Assembly (NCBI GenBank): GCA_040756745.1
Contig: JBFLYO010000031.1
Coordinates: 1-45,871, forward strand
DNA: 45,871 nucleotides
Origin: JBFLYO01 sp040756745
Lineage (GTDB): Bacteria; Bacteroidota; Ignavibacteria; UBA10030; UBA6906
Direction of reading: 5' to 3'
Shown in pieces: positions 40,063 to 45,871 of this stretch. The position numbers were made by a program, and so were the translations under genes. The notes beneath the pieces were generated by a model. It ran no database searches, was not told where the DNA came from, and saw nothing but the letters and a program-made list of their open reading frames with translations. Within the stretch, counting starts at the first letter, position 1. Each line of letters starts with the position of its first letter.

Positions 40063-40776
40063 ATGAAATCATTATCCACGCTGATTGTCGTCGCGGCATT
40101 CAGTCTCATCCTTCACGGTTGCCAAAGCGAGTACCCGTTGCCAGTCGCACCTGTTATCTTAAGCGTTGCCCCAATCGGCACGTCGCCTGCAAAGGGCGGC
40201 GCAGGAGGAGAAACGAGTCAACCGTATAGGGAGAAATTCAAAGGTTCACCTGATGGGTGGGTGAAAGCGGCCGGGCCGGGAATTCTCGAAGTGGTCGATG
40301 GCGCATTTCGCCACACATCGAACGGTTTTTCGGTCTGGTGTGAGTACTTCTACTCACCAAGGACATTCGGCAATGGGAAATATGGCATCGACGTGTACGT
40401 TGTCGATGGTGCTCTGAACACTGCATTTGGCTGGCGCGCCCCGTCAGTTTCGGAAGTGACCGCGAACGGGGGTGCGTACCAGATCACGTTCAATAATTCT
40501 GGCCTCGCGCCAGGGCCTGCCGGCCACTTCACGTTCGAGAAGTTCGACCCGCAAGGCCGCACAATGCTGCTGGATCTCCCGAATCAGTTCCTGGGACTTA
40601 ATCATGTTGTGATTGATGACCGAGGAACCTCCGTGGAGATCTCTGTAAACGGCGTGAAGCATGGCCCCATCAACGTCCAAACCCTCACCGCACCGCAGGC
40701 GGGCTATATCTATCTGGTCGGTGGAGACCGGGGCGGAGGCGACTACTTCGATAATATCAAATTCAAGCCCAAGTGA
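40063..40776 (+). CDS. Lipoprotein with concanavalin/LamG-like domain
   Basis: 237 residues. The signal ends LILHGC, so Cys20 is lipidated. After a 35-residue Pro/Gly-rich linker the rest (about 55-237) looks like a beta-sandwich of the DUF1080/LamG type: FKGSPDGWVKAAGPGILEVV, FGNGKYGIDVYVVDGALNTA, NHVVIDDRGTSVEISVNGVK and a terminal GGGDYFDNIKFKPK. Such domains bind sugars, but no catalytic residues are evident. ATG 40063 has GGAGG 7 bases upstream. It shows no functional link to the preceding defence genes. Confidence 0.72.
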   Translation: MKSLSTLIVVAAFSLILHGCQSEYPLPVAPVILSVAPIGTSPAKGGAGGETSQPYREKFKGSPDGWVKAAGPGILEVVDGAFRHTSNGFSVWCEYFYSPRTFGNGKYGIDVYVVDGALNTAFGWRAPSVSEVTANGGAYQITFNNSGLAPGPAGHFTFEKFDPQGRTMLLDLPNQFLGLNHVVIDDRGTSVEISVNGVKHGPINVQTLTAPQAGYIYLVGGDRGGGDYFDNIKFKPK

Positions 40777-40779
40777 GGA

Positions 40780-40992
40780 TTGGTCGTAGCGACTGTGAAA
40801 ATCAATCGCATTCTCCCGGCCACTCCCATCCCCTGCCTTCTTGGCGTCACCGTCGGCGACTTCTGGTCGTGGGCATACACCGACGCCCTGAGCAATCCCC
40901 ATCGGTCCGCGTTCACGGAGTTCCTGGTCGCCAGCGCCCTCGGGGTCCGCAATACACCACCAACCACGCCGATACAAAGTCCCTTTTCGTAA
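40780..40992 (+). pseudogene. Truncated fragment of a DFW-AYSD type nuclease-family protein
   Basis: About 65-70 residues from TTG 40780 or GTG 40795. GVTVGDFWSWAYTDALSNPH, then RSAFTEFLVASALGV, matches the N-terminal block of a conserved family that I recall as having a downstream E-V-K-S restriction-nuclease motif. Here the frame ends a few residues later (TPPTTPIQSPFS, stop 40990-40992) and the nuclease part is missing. It lies just after the defence genes. The family recall is from memory, so this stays tentative. The next 280 bases (40993-41276) hold only the REP palindrome. Confidence 0.45.
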
Positions 40993-41207
40993 ATCCCACC
41001 GATCTGCTGTATTAATGCTGAGGCTTTTCCCTTGGTGAATCATTCAACATGCCGAGACCGGTCGTTTCTGTCCATATTGTCATGCGGAACATCCCCGACC
41101 CGTTCATCTACGAGTTGACGGGGGCTGAATGCAGGCGAATGCGAGCCCGTGCAGGACTCCCGAGGTGAATTCTCGACCATTGCCTCCGCAGATATCATCA
41201 TTGCATC

Positions 41208-41245
41208 CCCCTGTGGGGGTTTGATTAATCAAACCCCCACAGGGG
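41208..41245. repeat. REP palindrome upstream of the transposase
   Basis: A perfect 38-bp palindrome built on CCCCTGTGGGGGTTTGAT and its complement, centred on TTAA. It ends 31 bases before the RAYT start codon. Confidence 0.88.
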
Positions 41246-41276
41246 AGGAATCTCAGCAATCTCCCCCGCGGAATCT

Positions 41277-41906
41277 ATGAGATACAATCCCAATATCCAT
41301 CATCGCAAATCCACCCGGCTGAAGGGATGGGACTATTCCGAACCGGAGGGGTATTTCGTTACCATCTGTACGAAAAACAGGGAATGGTTTTTCGGCGAGG
41401 TCGTCGATGGGAAAATGCGGTTATCGGAGGCGGGCCGGATCGCGGATGAATGCTGGCGGGAAATTCCTGATCATTTTCCCAATGTATCGGCAGATGTGTA
41501 TCAGATTATGCCGGATCATGTGCATGGGATTGTGCAAATTCAGAAAAGATCCGCTATCCTCAGTGGGGGTCGGGGCTTGATCAATCAAGCCCCGACAACA
41601 AGACGGGATCAAAGCCTGTCTGGGAAATCTGAGTGGATTTTGATGAAACAAGAGGGAATCTTGCTGGGCAAAATCATCCGTTCATTTAAGGCCCAATCCA
41701 CCCGGCTGATTCACGCGACGGGCGACAATTCTTTTGCATGGCAGCGCAATTATCACGACCACATCATCCGCGATACCGTCGAGCACCTCCTCATCAAACG
41801 CTACATCGCACTCAATCCGCAGAGATGGGATAGAAAGGAACAGGACCGTCGCAATGAACGATCCCGCTACCCTTGCCGTAAGGGATCCTCCCAATACCCA
41901 CCGTAA
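41277..41906 (+). CDS. REP-associated tyrosine transposase (Y1/HUH type)
   Basis: 209 residues. RLKGWDYSEPEGYFVTICTK is the usual N-terminus of RAYT proteins. The HUH motif is MPDHVHGIV, and the catalytic Tyr is in WQRNYHDHIIRD, about 75 residues later. These single-strand nucleases move or maintain REP palindromes. Three REP-like palindromes lie here: upstream (41208-41245), downstream (41928-41948) and, unusually, inside the gene (41569-41596), where it encodes GGRGLINQAPTTR between the HUH and Tyr motifs. The C-terminal tail (YPCRKGSSQYPP) is likewise spelled by a CCGTAAGGG repeat. The ATG follows a weak ribosome site. Confidence 0.9.
   Translation: MRYNPNIHHRKSTRLKGWDYSEPEGYFVTICTKNREWFFGEVVDGKMRLSEAGRIADECWREIPDHFPNVSADVYQIMPDHVHGIVQIQKRSAILSGGRGLINQAPTTRRDQSLSGKSEWILMKQEGILLGKIIRSFKAQSTRLIHATGDNSFAWQRNYHDHIIRDTVEHLLIKRYIALNPQRWDRKEQDRRNERSRYPCRKGSSQYPP
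41569..41596. repeat. REP palindrome inside the transposase gene
   Basis: Arms of 13 bases (GTCGGGGCTTGAT and ATCAAGCCCCGAC) around a 2-base centre, in frame with the RAYT gene. Confidence 0.88.
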
Positions 41907-41927
41907 GGGACCCTCTCTCCCCCGTAA

Positions 41928-41948
41928 GGGGTTGATTCATCAAGCCCC
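41928..41948. repeat. REP-like palindrome downstream of the transposase
   Basis: GGGGTTGAT-TC-ATCAAGCCCC, one base short of symmetry, 22 bases after the RAYT stop. It is preceded by three CCGTAAGGG copies. Confidence 0.7.
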
Positions 41949-41976
41949 CAATGGACTGGAAGGGCACGTCAATCCC

Positions 41977-42441
41977 CTACGGTGCCCGATGTCTCCAGTG
42001 TAGCACCACGCGCATGCACCTGTGAAACACATCCACCGGCTCGCAGTACATCAACGGGCAGCCGCCCACGAGGCAGGTGATCCCCTTCGCTTTCGCCTCC
42101 TCGACCGCATCCTGTGACACGCTCCCTGCGCCGATGCTTCGGTGAAACCAAACCTGCTTGATTCCACGCTGACCGCACTGCCGCACGAGCGAAAACGCGG
42201 CATCGGGCGGGGTAGCGACCATCAGAGAATCAACCTCCCCCGGGATGTTCATAAGGTCCGGGTAGCAGGGAACGCCTTCCAGTTCCGCGGCGTGAGGATT
42301 CACAGGCACAACATCGTGCCCAGTGTCCCGCAATCGGCGGAAGATAGCGTTTGCATAATGGTTTGGGTCTCTGGAGACTCCAGCGACGGCGATGCGATTG
42401 GCGGAGAGAAACACGGAGACGGAATCGGGAAGTTTTCTCAT
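41977..42441 (-). CDS. CoA-binding domain protein (YccU-like)
   Basis: 154 residues, a full-length CoA_binding_2 protein. The Rossmann-type opening IAVAGVSRDPNHYANAIFRR, then VVPVNPHAAELEGVPCYPDL, and LMVATPPDAAFSLVRQC ... VWFHRSIGAGSVSQDAVEEA match the family throughout. GGCPLMYCEPVDV closes it. Members bind CoA or a nucleotide in the cytoplasm; the biological role is not settled. The gene is convergent with the RAYT and its 3' end runs into the REP-rich segment. A composite repeat (42462-42508) fills its upstream side. Confidence 0.9.
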   Translation of the reverse strand: MRKLPDSVSVFLSANRIAVAGVSRDPNHYANAIFRRLRDTGHDVVPVNPHAAELEGVPCYPDLMNIPGEVDSLMVATPPDAAFSLVRQCGQRGIKQVWFHRSIGAGSVSQDAVEEAKAKGITCLVGGCPLMYCEPVDVFHRCMRVVLHWRHRAP

Positions 42442-42461
42442 GACGAGCCTAGAAAGATTTC

Positions 42462-42508
42462 ACCACAGAGACACAGAGGATTAGATTGAGATCAAGATCG
42501 AGATCAAG
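42462..42508. repeat. Composite CAGAGAC / hexamer repeat, copy B
   Basis: ACCACAGAGACACAGAGGAT is followed by a GAGATC/AAGATC array (42484-42508). Same architecture as 23338-23386. Confidence 0.75.
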
Positions 42509-42537
42509 CCTGATGGCAACTCTTCACTCATCACTCT

Positions 42538-43785
42538 TCACTCCCAATCCGCGACCTGGTAATTCACCCGCACCAGCGTGTCAACGTAGAAGTGCTGCTC
42601 ATCTACCTTAAACTCCTTCGGATCCATCGTTCCGAGGTCCAGCGTCTGCAATGTCGTCATTGGATAAATGAATGAGAATCGCCCCGGCGCCGTCGTTACC
42701 TTGATGGGCATGTAAAACGCTGCCACGTCGGCTCGCCAGCGATATCGTGCCGTGAGATGCCCGGCCTTGCTGGTAAGATTGACCTCGAGACGTGGAAGGT
42801 TGGCGTAGCGAAGATACTGGTCGAAAATATAGCCGTAATCTCCTCCGGTCATCGTGTTCACGTACCCGACGATGTCCTCCGTTGTTATCGTTTGATACTT
42901 GAACGTCTGCGCAATCCCCTTGATAATCGCAAACCAGAGTGAGTCGTTGTCCAACACCCCGCGGAGCGTGTTGAGCATCAACGACCCCTTCGGGTACATG
43001 TCCCTCGACCCTTCGTGGTTGACGTTGTAGGCGCCAATGATCGGCGCCCGGTTCCCCACCTCCGATTTCCTGGAGTTCACGTAGTCCAGCATTGCATCGT
43101 ATCCCCACATGCACTCGACGTACATCGCCTCTGCATGGGCGCCGAAGCTCTCATGGATCCACATATCGGCAATGTCCTTCGACGTCACACTGTTCCCCCA
43201 CCATTCGTGGGCCGATTCGTGCACGATGATGAAGTCGAACATCATCCCGTAACGCGACGAGGAGGTCCGCCGGTAGCCGTTCCGGAATTCGTTTCCGTAC
43301 GCAACGGCACTCTGATGCTCCATGCCGTTATGCGGCGACTCCACCAGCTTGTAGCCGTCACGGGCGAATGGATAGGGGCCGAAGTCCTTCTCGAAGCAGC
43401 TCAACATCGATTTGACCTGCTCGAACTGTTTGCGTGCCTTTTCAAGGTTCGGCGGCAACACGTAGTAGTCCAGCGAGATTGTGTCGAGACCGGCGTACGT
43501 ATCNNNNNNNNNNNNNNNNNNNNNNNNNNNNNNNNNNNNNNNNNNNNNNNNNNNNNNNNNNNNNNNNNNNNNNNNNNNNNNNNNNNNNNNNNNNNNNNNN
43601 NNNATCCGGACGTCCAGGTGATACCATCGCACATCGTAACAGGTCCGTTCCGGCGTGAGCATCCCGCGAAGTGTATCGACCCGCGTGAACTCCCGTTTCT
43701 CGCGGAGGAGCTGAGCGTTCGCCGGGAGTGTGAATGCCAGGATCAGGACTGCAGTCTTCGTAAAGGCAAACGGAAATGCGCGCAT
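42538..43785 (-). CDS. M1 family metallopeptidase, interrupted by a sequence gap
   Basis: The N-terminus (MRAFPFAFTKTAVLILAFTL, cleavage near ANAQ) is a signal peptide. About 60 residues are readable before the gap, ending in CYDVRWYHLDVR, the first strand of the M1 N-terminal domain. After the gap come NGMEHQSAVAYG (the GxMEN-like exopeptidase loop), the zinc site HESAHEWWGNSVT with the third ligand Glu in WIHESFGAHAEAMY, and the rest of the catalytic domain. It is probably a periplasmic aminopeptidase. The readable part before the zinc site is shorter than usual, so the 100 N stand for a longer missing piece. It follows the S9 peptidase gene by 17 bases. Confidence 0.88.
   Translation of the reverse strand: MRAFPFAFTKTAVLILAFTLPANAQLLREKREFTRVDTLRGMLTPERTCYDVRWYHLDVRXXXXXXXXXXXXXXXXXXXXXXXXXXXXXXXXXXDTYAGLDTISLDYYVLPPNLEKARKQFEQVKSMLSCFEKDFGPYPFARDGYKLVESPHNGMEHQSAVAYGNEFRNGYRRTSSSRYGMMFDFIIVHESAHEWWGNSVTSKDIADMWIHESFGAHAEAMYVECMWGYDAMLDYVNSRKSEVGNRAPIIGAYNVNHEGSRDMYPKGSLMLNTLRGVLDNDSLWFAIIKGIAQTFKYQTITTEDIVGYVNTMTGGDYGYIFDQYLRYANLPRLEVNLTSKAGHLTARYRWRADVAAFYMPIKVTTAPGRFSFIYPMTTLQTLDLGTMDPKEFKVDEQHFYVDTLVRVNYQVADWE
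43504..43603. other. Assembly gap of 100 N
   Basis: Exactly 100 undetermined bases, the conventional filler for a scaffold gap of unknown length, inside the M1 peptidase gene. Confidence 0.99.
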
Positions 43786-43802
43786 GGGTTAGTTTGTCTG
43801 TC

Positions 43803-45871
43803 TCAATGACGGTGGGTCTGGAAGTTCATCTTCAGCTGGTCGAAGAGAAACGCAAAGACATCCGTCTCCTGAAGCACTCGTTCACTCAGCCCCGTCCCGA
43901 TGCCGTGACCGCTTGCCGCGCTGGTCCGGAGGAGGATCGGCAACTCGGAGGCGGTCGCTTCCTGCAGTCGCGCGACCATCTTCCTGGAGTTGGCCGGGTC
44001 AACCCTGCCGTCATTGTCACCCGTCATCATGAGTATGGCGGGGTATTTCGCGCCGTTGACCACGTGATGATAGGGAGAATAGGCATAGAGTGCGTCGAAT
44101 TGCGCCTTGTCCTTCACTGTTCCAAATTCCGTTACGTTGAACGCACCATTCGGGAAGAGCTCGACCTTGAGCATGTCGTAGATCCCAACGTGGCTCACCA
44201 CGGCGCGAAGAAGTTCGGGATGCTGCGTCAACACCGCCCCCATCAGGAGTCCACCGTTGCTTCCTCCTTCGATTGCGAGACGCGAAGGATTGGTGTACTT
44301 CGCGTCGATCAGGTATTTCGCGCAAGCTGCGAAGTCATCGAACACATTCTGCTTCTTTGTGAGCTTCCCTGCCTCATGCCACGCTTCACCGAACTCGGCG
44401 CCGCCCCTCAGGTTTCCGACGACAAACACCCCTCCCTGATCGAACCAGATGCGTAGACGCGGGGTAAACCAGGGGGATTCACTGATCCCATAGCCCCCGT
44501 AGCCATACAACAGCACGGGATTGTTCCCGTCCAGCACCGTTCCTTTCTTTCTGAATACGAACATCGGGACTTTCGTGCCGTCCTTCGACACGGCGGACTC
44601 GCGCACGACCTCACAATCGTCGTACCGGACATGCGAGCTTCCTGCCAGCCGGGATCGCGACGTCGCATTGGCCAAAGGATTGTGTCGATAGTAGGCGAGT
44701 GGCTCGAGGAATGTCTCAACGGCATACAGGATTTCATCACCTTTGAGTGCAATAAGTCCACGGACGGAGGCAAGCGGTGGAAGGGATAAGAGGTTCTGGA
44801 ATTCGCCTTTGAGATCGAAGACGCGAACCCGATAAGGGCCCCCATCGATGTCGGCCACATACAGCCGGCCCGCGGTAGGCAGAAAATCGGCTATCGAAAC
44901 GTCGCTCTCAGGAACGACCACCGTTGCGCGTGCGAGAACAGGGTTGGAAAGGGGCAGAGCCAGGATCTTTCCTTTCGGGGCGTCTTTCACGGAGCGAAGA
45001 TAGAGCCGTCCCTCGGCTCCGAACTTCGCAGACTTCACGCCGTCGCCGAATCCGGCGATTTCCTTCCATTTCCCTCCGGGGTTCATCAGTAAGTGGGCAA
45101 ACTCACCGCCATCCCCGTTCGCAACCGTTGCCAGCACAAACCGCCCATCGTTCGTCGTCGAGAGGCGGATCTCCGCGATGGGCGGGAATTCTTTTCCGAT
45201 GACGTACGTGTCGTGCGATGCCGGTGTACCGAGCCGGTGGAAGTACACCTGCTGATAGAAATACCGGTCCGCCGCCGGCCTCTCGTTCCCCTGCGGGTAT
45301 CGCGTATAATAGAAGCCGCTCTTCATTGCATTCCAGGCAACGCTCCCTCCGCCGGTCGGGTAGTTCACCCGCGGCACAACGTCACCGAGCTCTTTGCCCG
45401 TCGCGGTTTCGAAGACATGCACCGATCCATCCTCGCTCCCGCCGCGGGAGAGAGAGACCGCGACAAGCTTTCCGTCAAGGGAAGGAACATAGAAGTCGAT
45501 GGCGAGTGACCCGTCCGGGGCAATTGCGTTCGGATCGACGACGATCTTTTCGGTGGAAATATCGTCGGGCGAATCCACCACCACCAGCATCGGCTGGTTC
45601 TTCGGGGGCTGGTTCTTGATGGCGAATAGCTTCCCCTGCCAGGTCACCCTGGAATAGGAGACGGAAACGTCGTTGTACAATTCCTTGAGCCGCTCGGCGA
45701 CCGCCGCCCGATATGGGATCTTCTGCAAAACCGACTGCGTGAACGCGTTCTGCTCATCGACCCAGGCCTTCACCTTCGGATCGCCGAAATCGGCAAGCCA
45801 GAGGTAATCGTCCGTCACCTGCGTGCCGTGATAGGTGTCGGTGACGGGATGCTTCTCAGTAGCTGGATACG
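43803..45871 (-). CDS. Prolyl oligopeptidase (S9A), N-terminus beyond the window
   Basis: The frame stays open to the window edge, reading YPATEKHPVTDTYHGTQVTD before DDYLWLAD, the conserved N-terminal block of S9A peptidases, so only a few residues or the signal peptide are missing. A seven-bladed propeller region follows. The catalytic domain has Ser in IEGGSNGGLL, Asp in MMTGDNDGRVDP and His in AASGHGIGTG, the full triad. It cleaves proline-containing peptides, probably in the periplasm alongside the M1 peptidase encoded 17 bases downstream; the pair suggests peptide scavenging. An internal GTG at 45818 is not the start. Confidence 0.93.
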   Translation of the reverse strand, partial: YPATEKHPVTDTYHGTQVTDDYLWLADFGDPKVKAWVDEQNAFTQSVLQKIPYRAAVAERLKELYNDVSVSYSRVTWQGKLFAIKNQPPKNQPMLVVVDSPDDISTEKIVVDPNAIAPDGSLAIDFYVPSLDGKLVAVSLSRGGSEDGSVHVFETATGKELGDVVPRVNYPTGGGSVAWNAMKSGFYYTRYPQGNERPAADRYFYQQVYFHRLGTPASHDTYVIGKEFPPIAEIRLSTTNDGRFVLATVANGDGGEFAHLLMNPGGKWKEIAGFGDGVKSAKFGAEGRLYLRSVKDAPKGKILALPLSNPVLARATVVVPESDVSIADFLPTAGRLYVADIDGGPYRVRVFDLKGEFQNLLSLPPLASVRGLIALKGDEILYAVETFLEPLAYYRHNPLANATSRSRLAGSSHVRYDDCEVVRESAVSKDGTKVPMFVFRKKGTVLDGNNPVLLYGYGGYGISESPWFTPRLRIWFDQGGVFVVGNLRGGAEFGEAWHEAGKLTKKQNVFDDFAACAKYLIDAKYTNPSRLAIEGGSNGGLLMGAVLTQHPELLRAVVSHVGIYDMLKVELFPNGAFNVTEFGTVKDKAQFDALYAYSPYHHVVNGAKYPAILMMTGDNDGRVDPANSRKMVARLQEATASELPILLRTSAASGHGIGTGLSERVLQETDVFAFLFDQLKMNFQTHRH

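Noticed and set aside
41277..41906. Calling the transposase an IS200/IS605 insertion sequence
   Set aside because: No tnpB, no element ends; REP palindromes and the N-terminal sequence fit a RAYT better.
1..45871. tRNA, rRNA or known riboswitch genes
   Set aside because: No cloverleaf-like GGTTCGAATCC arm, rRNA core sequence or familiar aptamer pattern was found by eye; small RNAs cannot be excluded.

Overview
The window is a gene-dense, GC-rich stretch with both strands used in blocks. It suggests a member of the Bacteroidota/Chlorobi (FCB) superphylum, most likely an Ignavibacteria-like or related uncultured lineage. The clearest marker is the CHRD-repeat protein at 9983-11908, which ends in a type IX secretion sorting domain (NYPNPFNPST ... 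YDILGREV ... GVYLYRL). DUF5686, M43, M1 and S9 peptidases and GH9 are also common in that group. A run of exactly 100 N at 43504-43603 shows that the source is a scaffolded draft, probably metagenomic. No rRNA, tRNA or CRISPR array was recognised.

Layout. 1-732: 3' end of a cellulose-synthase-like glycosyltransferase. 1026-2348: stand-alone AAA/DUF4143 ATPase. 9530-2330 (minus): an apparent nine-gene sulfur/molybdenum operon (two-CW MerR regulator, Psr/Phs-type molybdopterin catalytic subunit, Fe-S subunit, NrfD-like membrane anchor, two YeeE/YedE half-transporters, inactive-looking rhodanese, MobA, OsmC). 9983-12364: four-CHRD T9SS cargo protein and a small c-type haem lipoprotein. 14312-12473 (minus): ECF sigma, anti-sigma and TonB-like protein. 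14430-23027: alpha/beta hydrolase, glucan phosphorylase, TypA/BipA, DUF5686 outer-membrane protein and a TPR-like protein. 23510-27984: Tat-exported metallo-hydrolase, SDR and a GH9-deacetylase fusion. 29472-27991 and 30460-29519 (minus): DUF6544-like membrane protein, small conserved protein, M43 protease. 30697-32694: polytopic membrane protein plus VWA lipoprotein. 32910-36006: DoxX, a 4-TM protein, an ORF fragment and a second AAA/DUF4143 ATPase, in a repeat-rich accessory zone. 36725-39911: an AT-richer island of MazG-like pyrophosphohydrolase, PD-(D/E)XK-DUF2075 helicase and a predicted modification-reading HNH endonuclease. 40063-41906: lipoprotein, a broken nuclease-family fragment and a REP-associated transposase. 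42441-45871 (minus): CoA-binding protein, M1 peptidase interrupted by the gap, and a prolyl oligopeptidase cut by the window end.

The strongest candidate for a little-described system is the 36.7-39.9 kb island. MazG and the helicase-nuclease overlap by ATGA, and the HNH gene follows at once; it looks like a phage-defence cassette acting on nucleotides, nucleic acid and modified DNA. Both AAA/DUF4143 genes carry palindromic operators placed exactly on sigma70-like promoters, and one appears to be transcribed from its own start codon.

The second theme is short dispersed repeats. Several families (hexamer arrays, 54-64 bp C/G hairpins, 85-90 bp palindromes, REP palindromes, G-tract and GATATC arrays) fill gene borders. 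They often supply coding sequence: two signal peptides, the tails of DoxX, the hydrolase and GlgP, and an internal loop of the transposase. Gene calls rest on reading the translated sequence by eye; no database search was possible.
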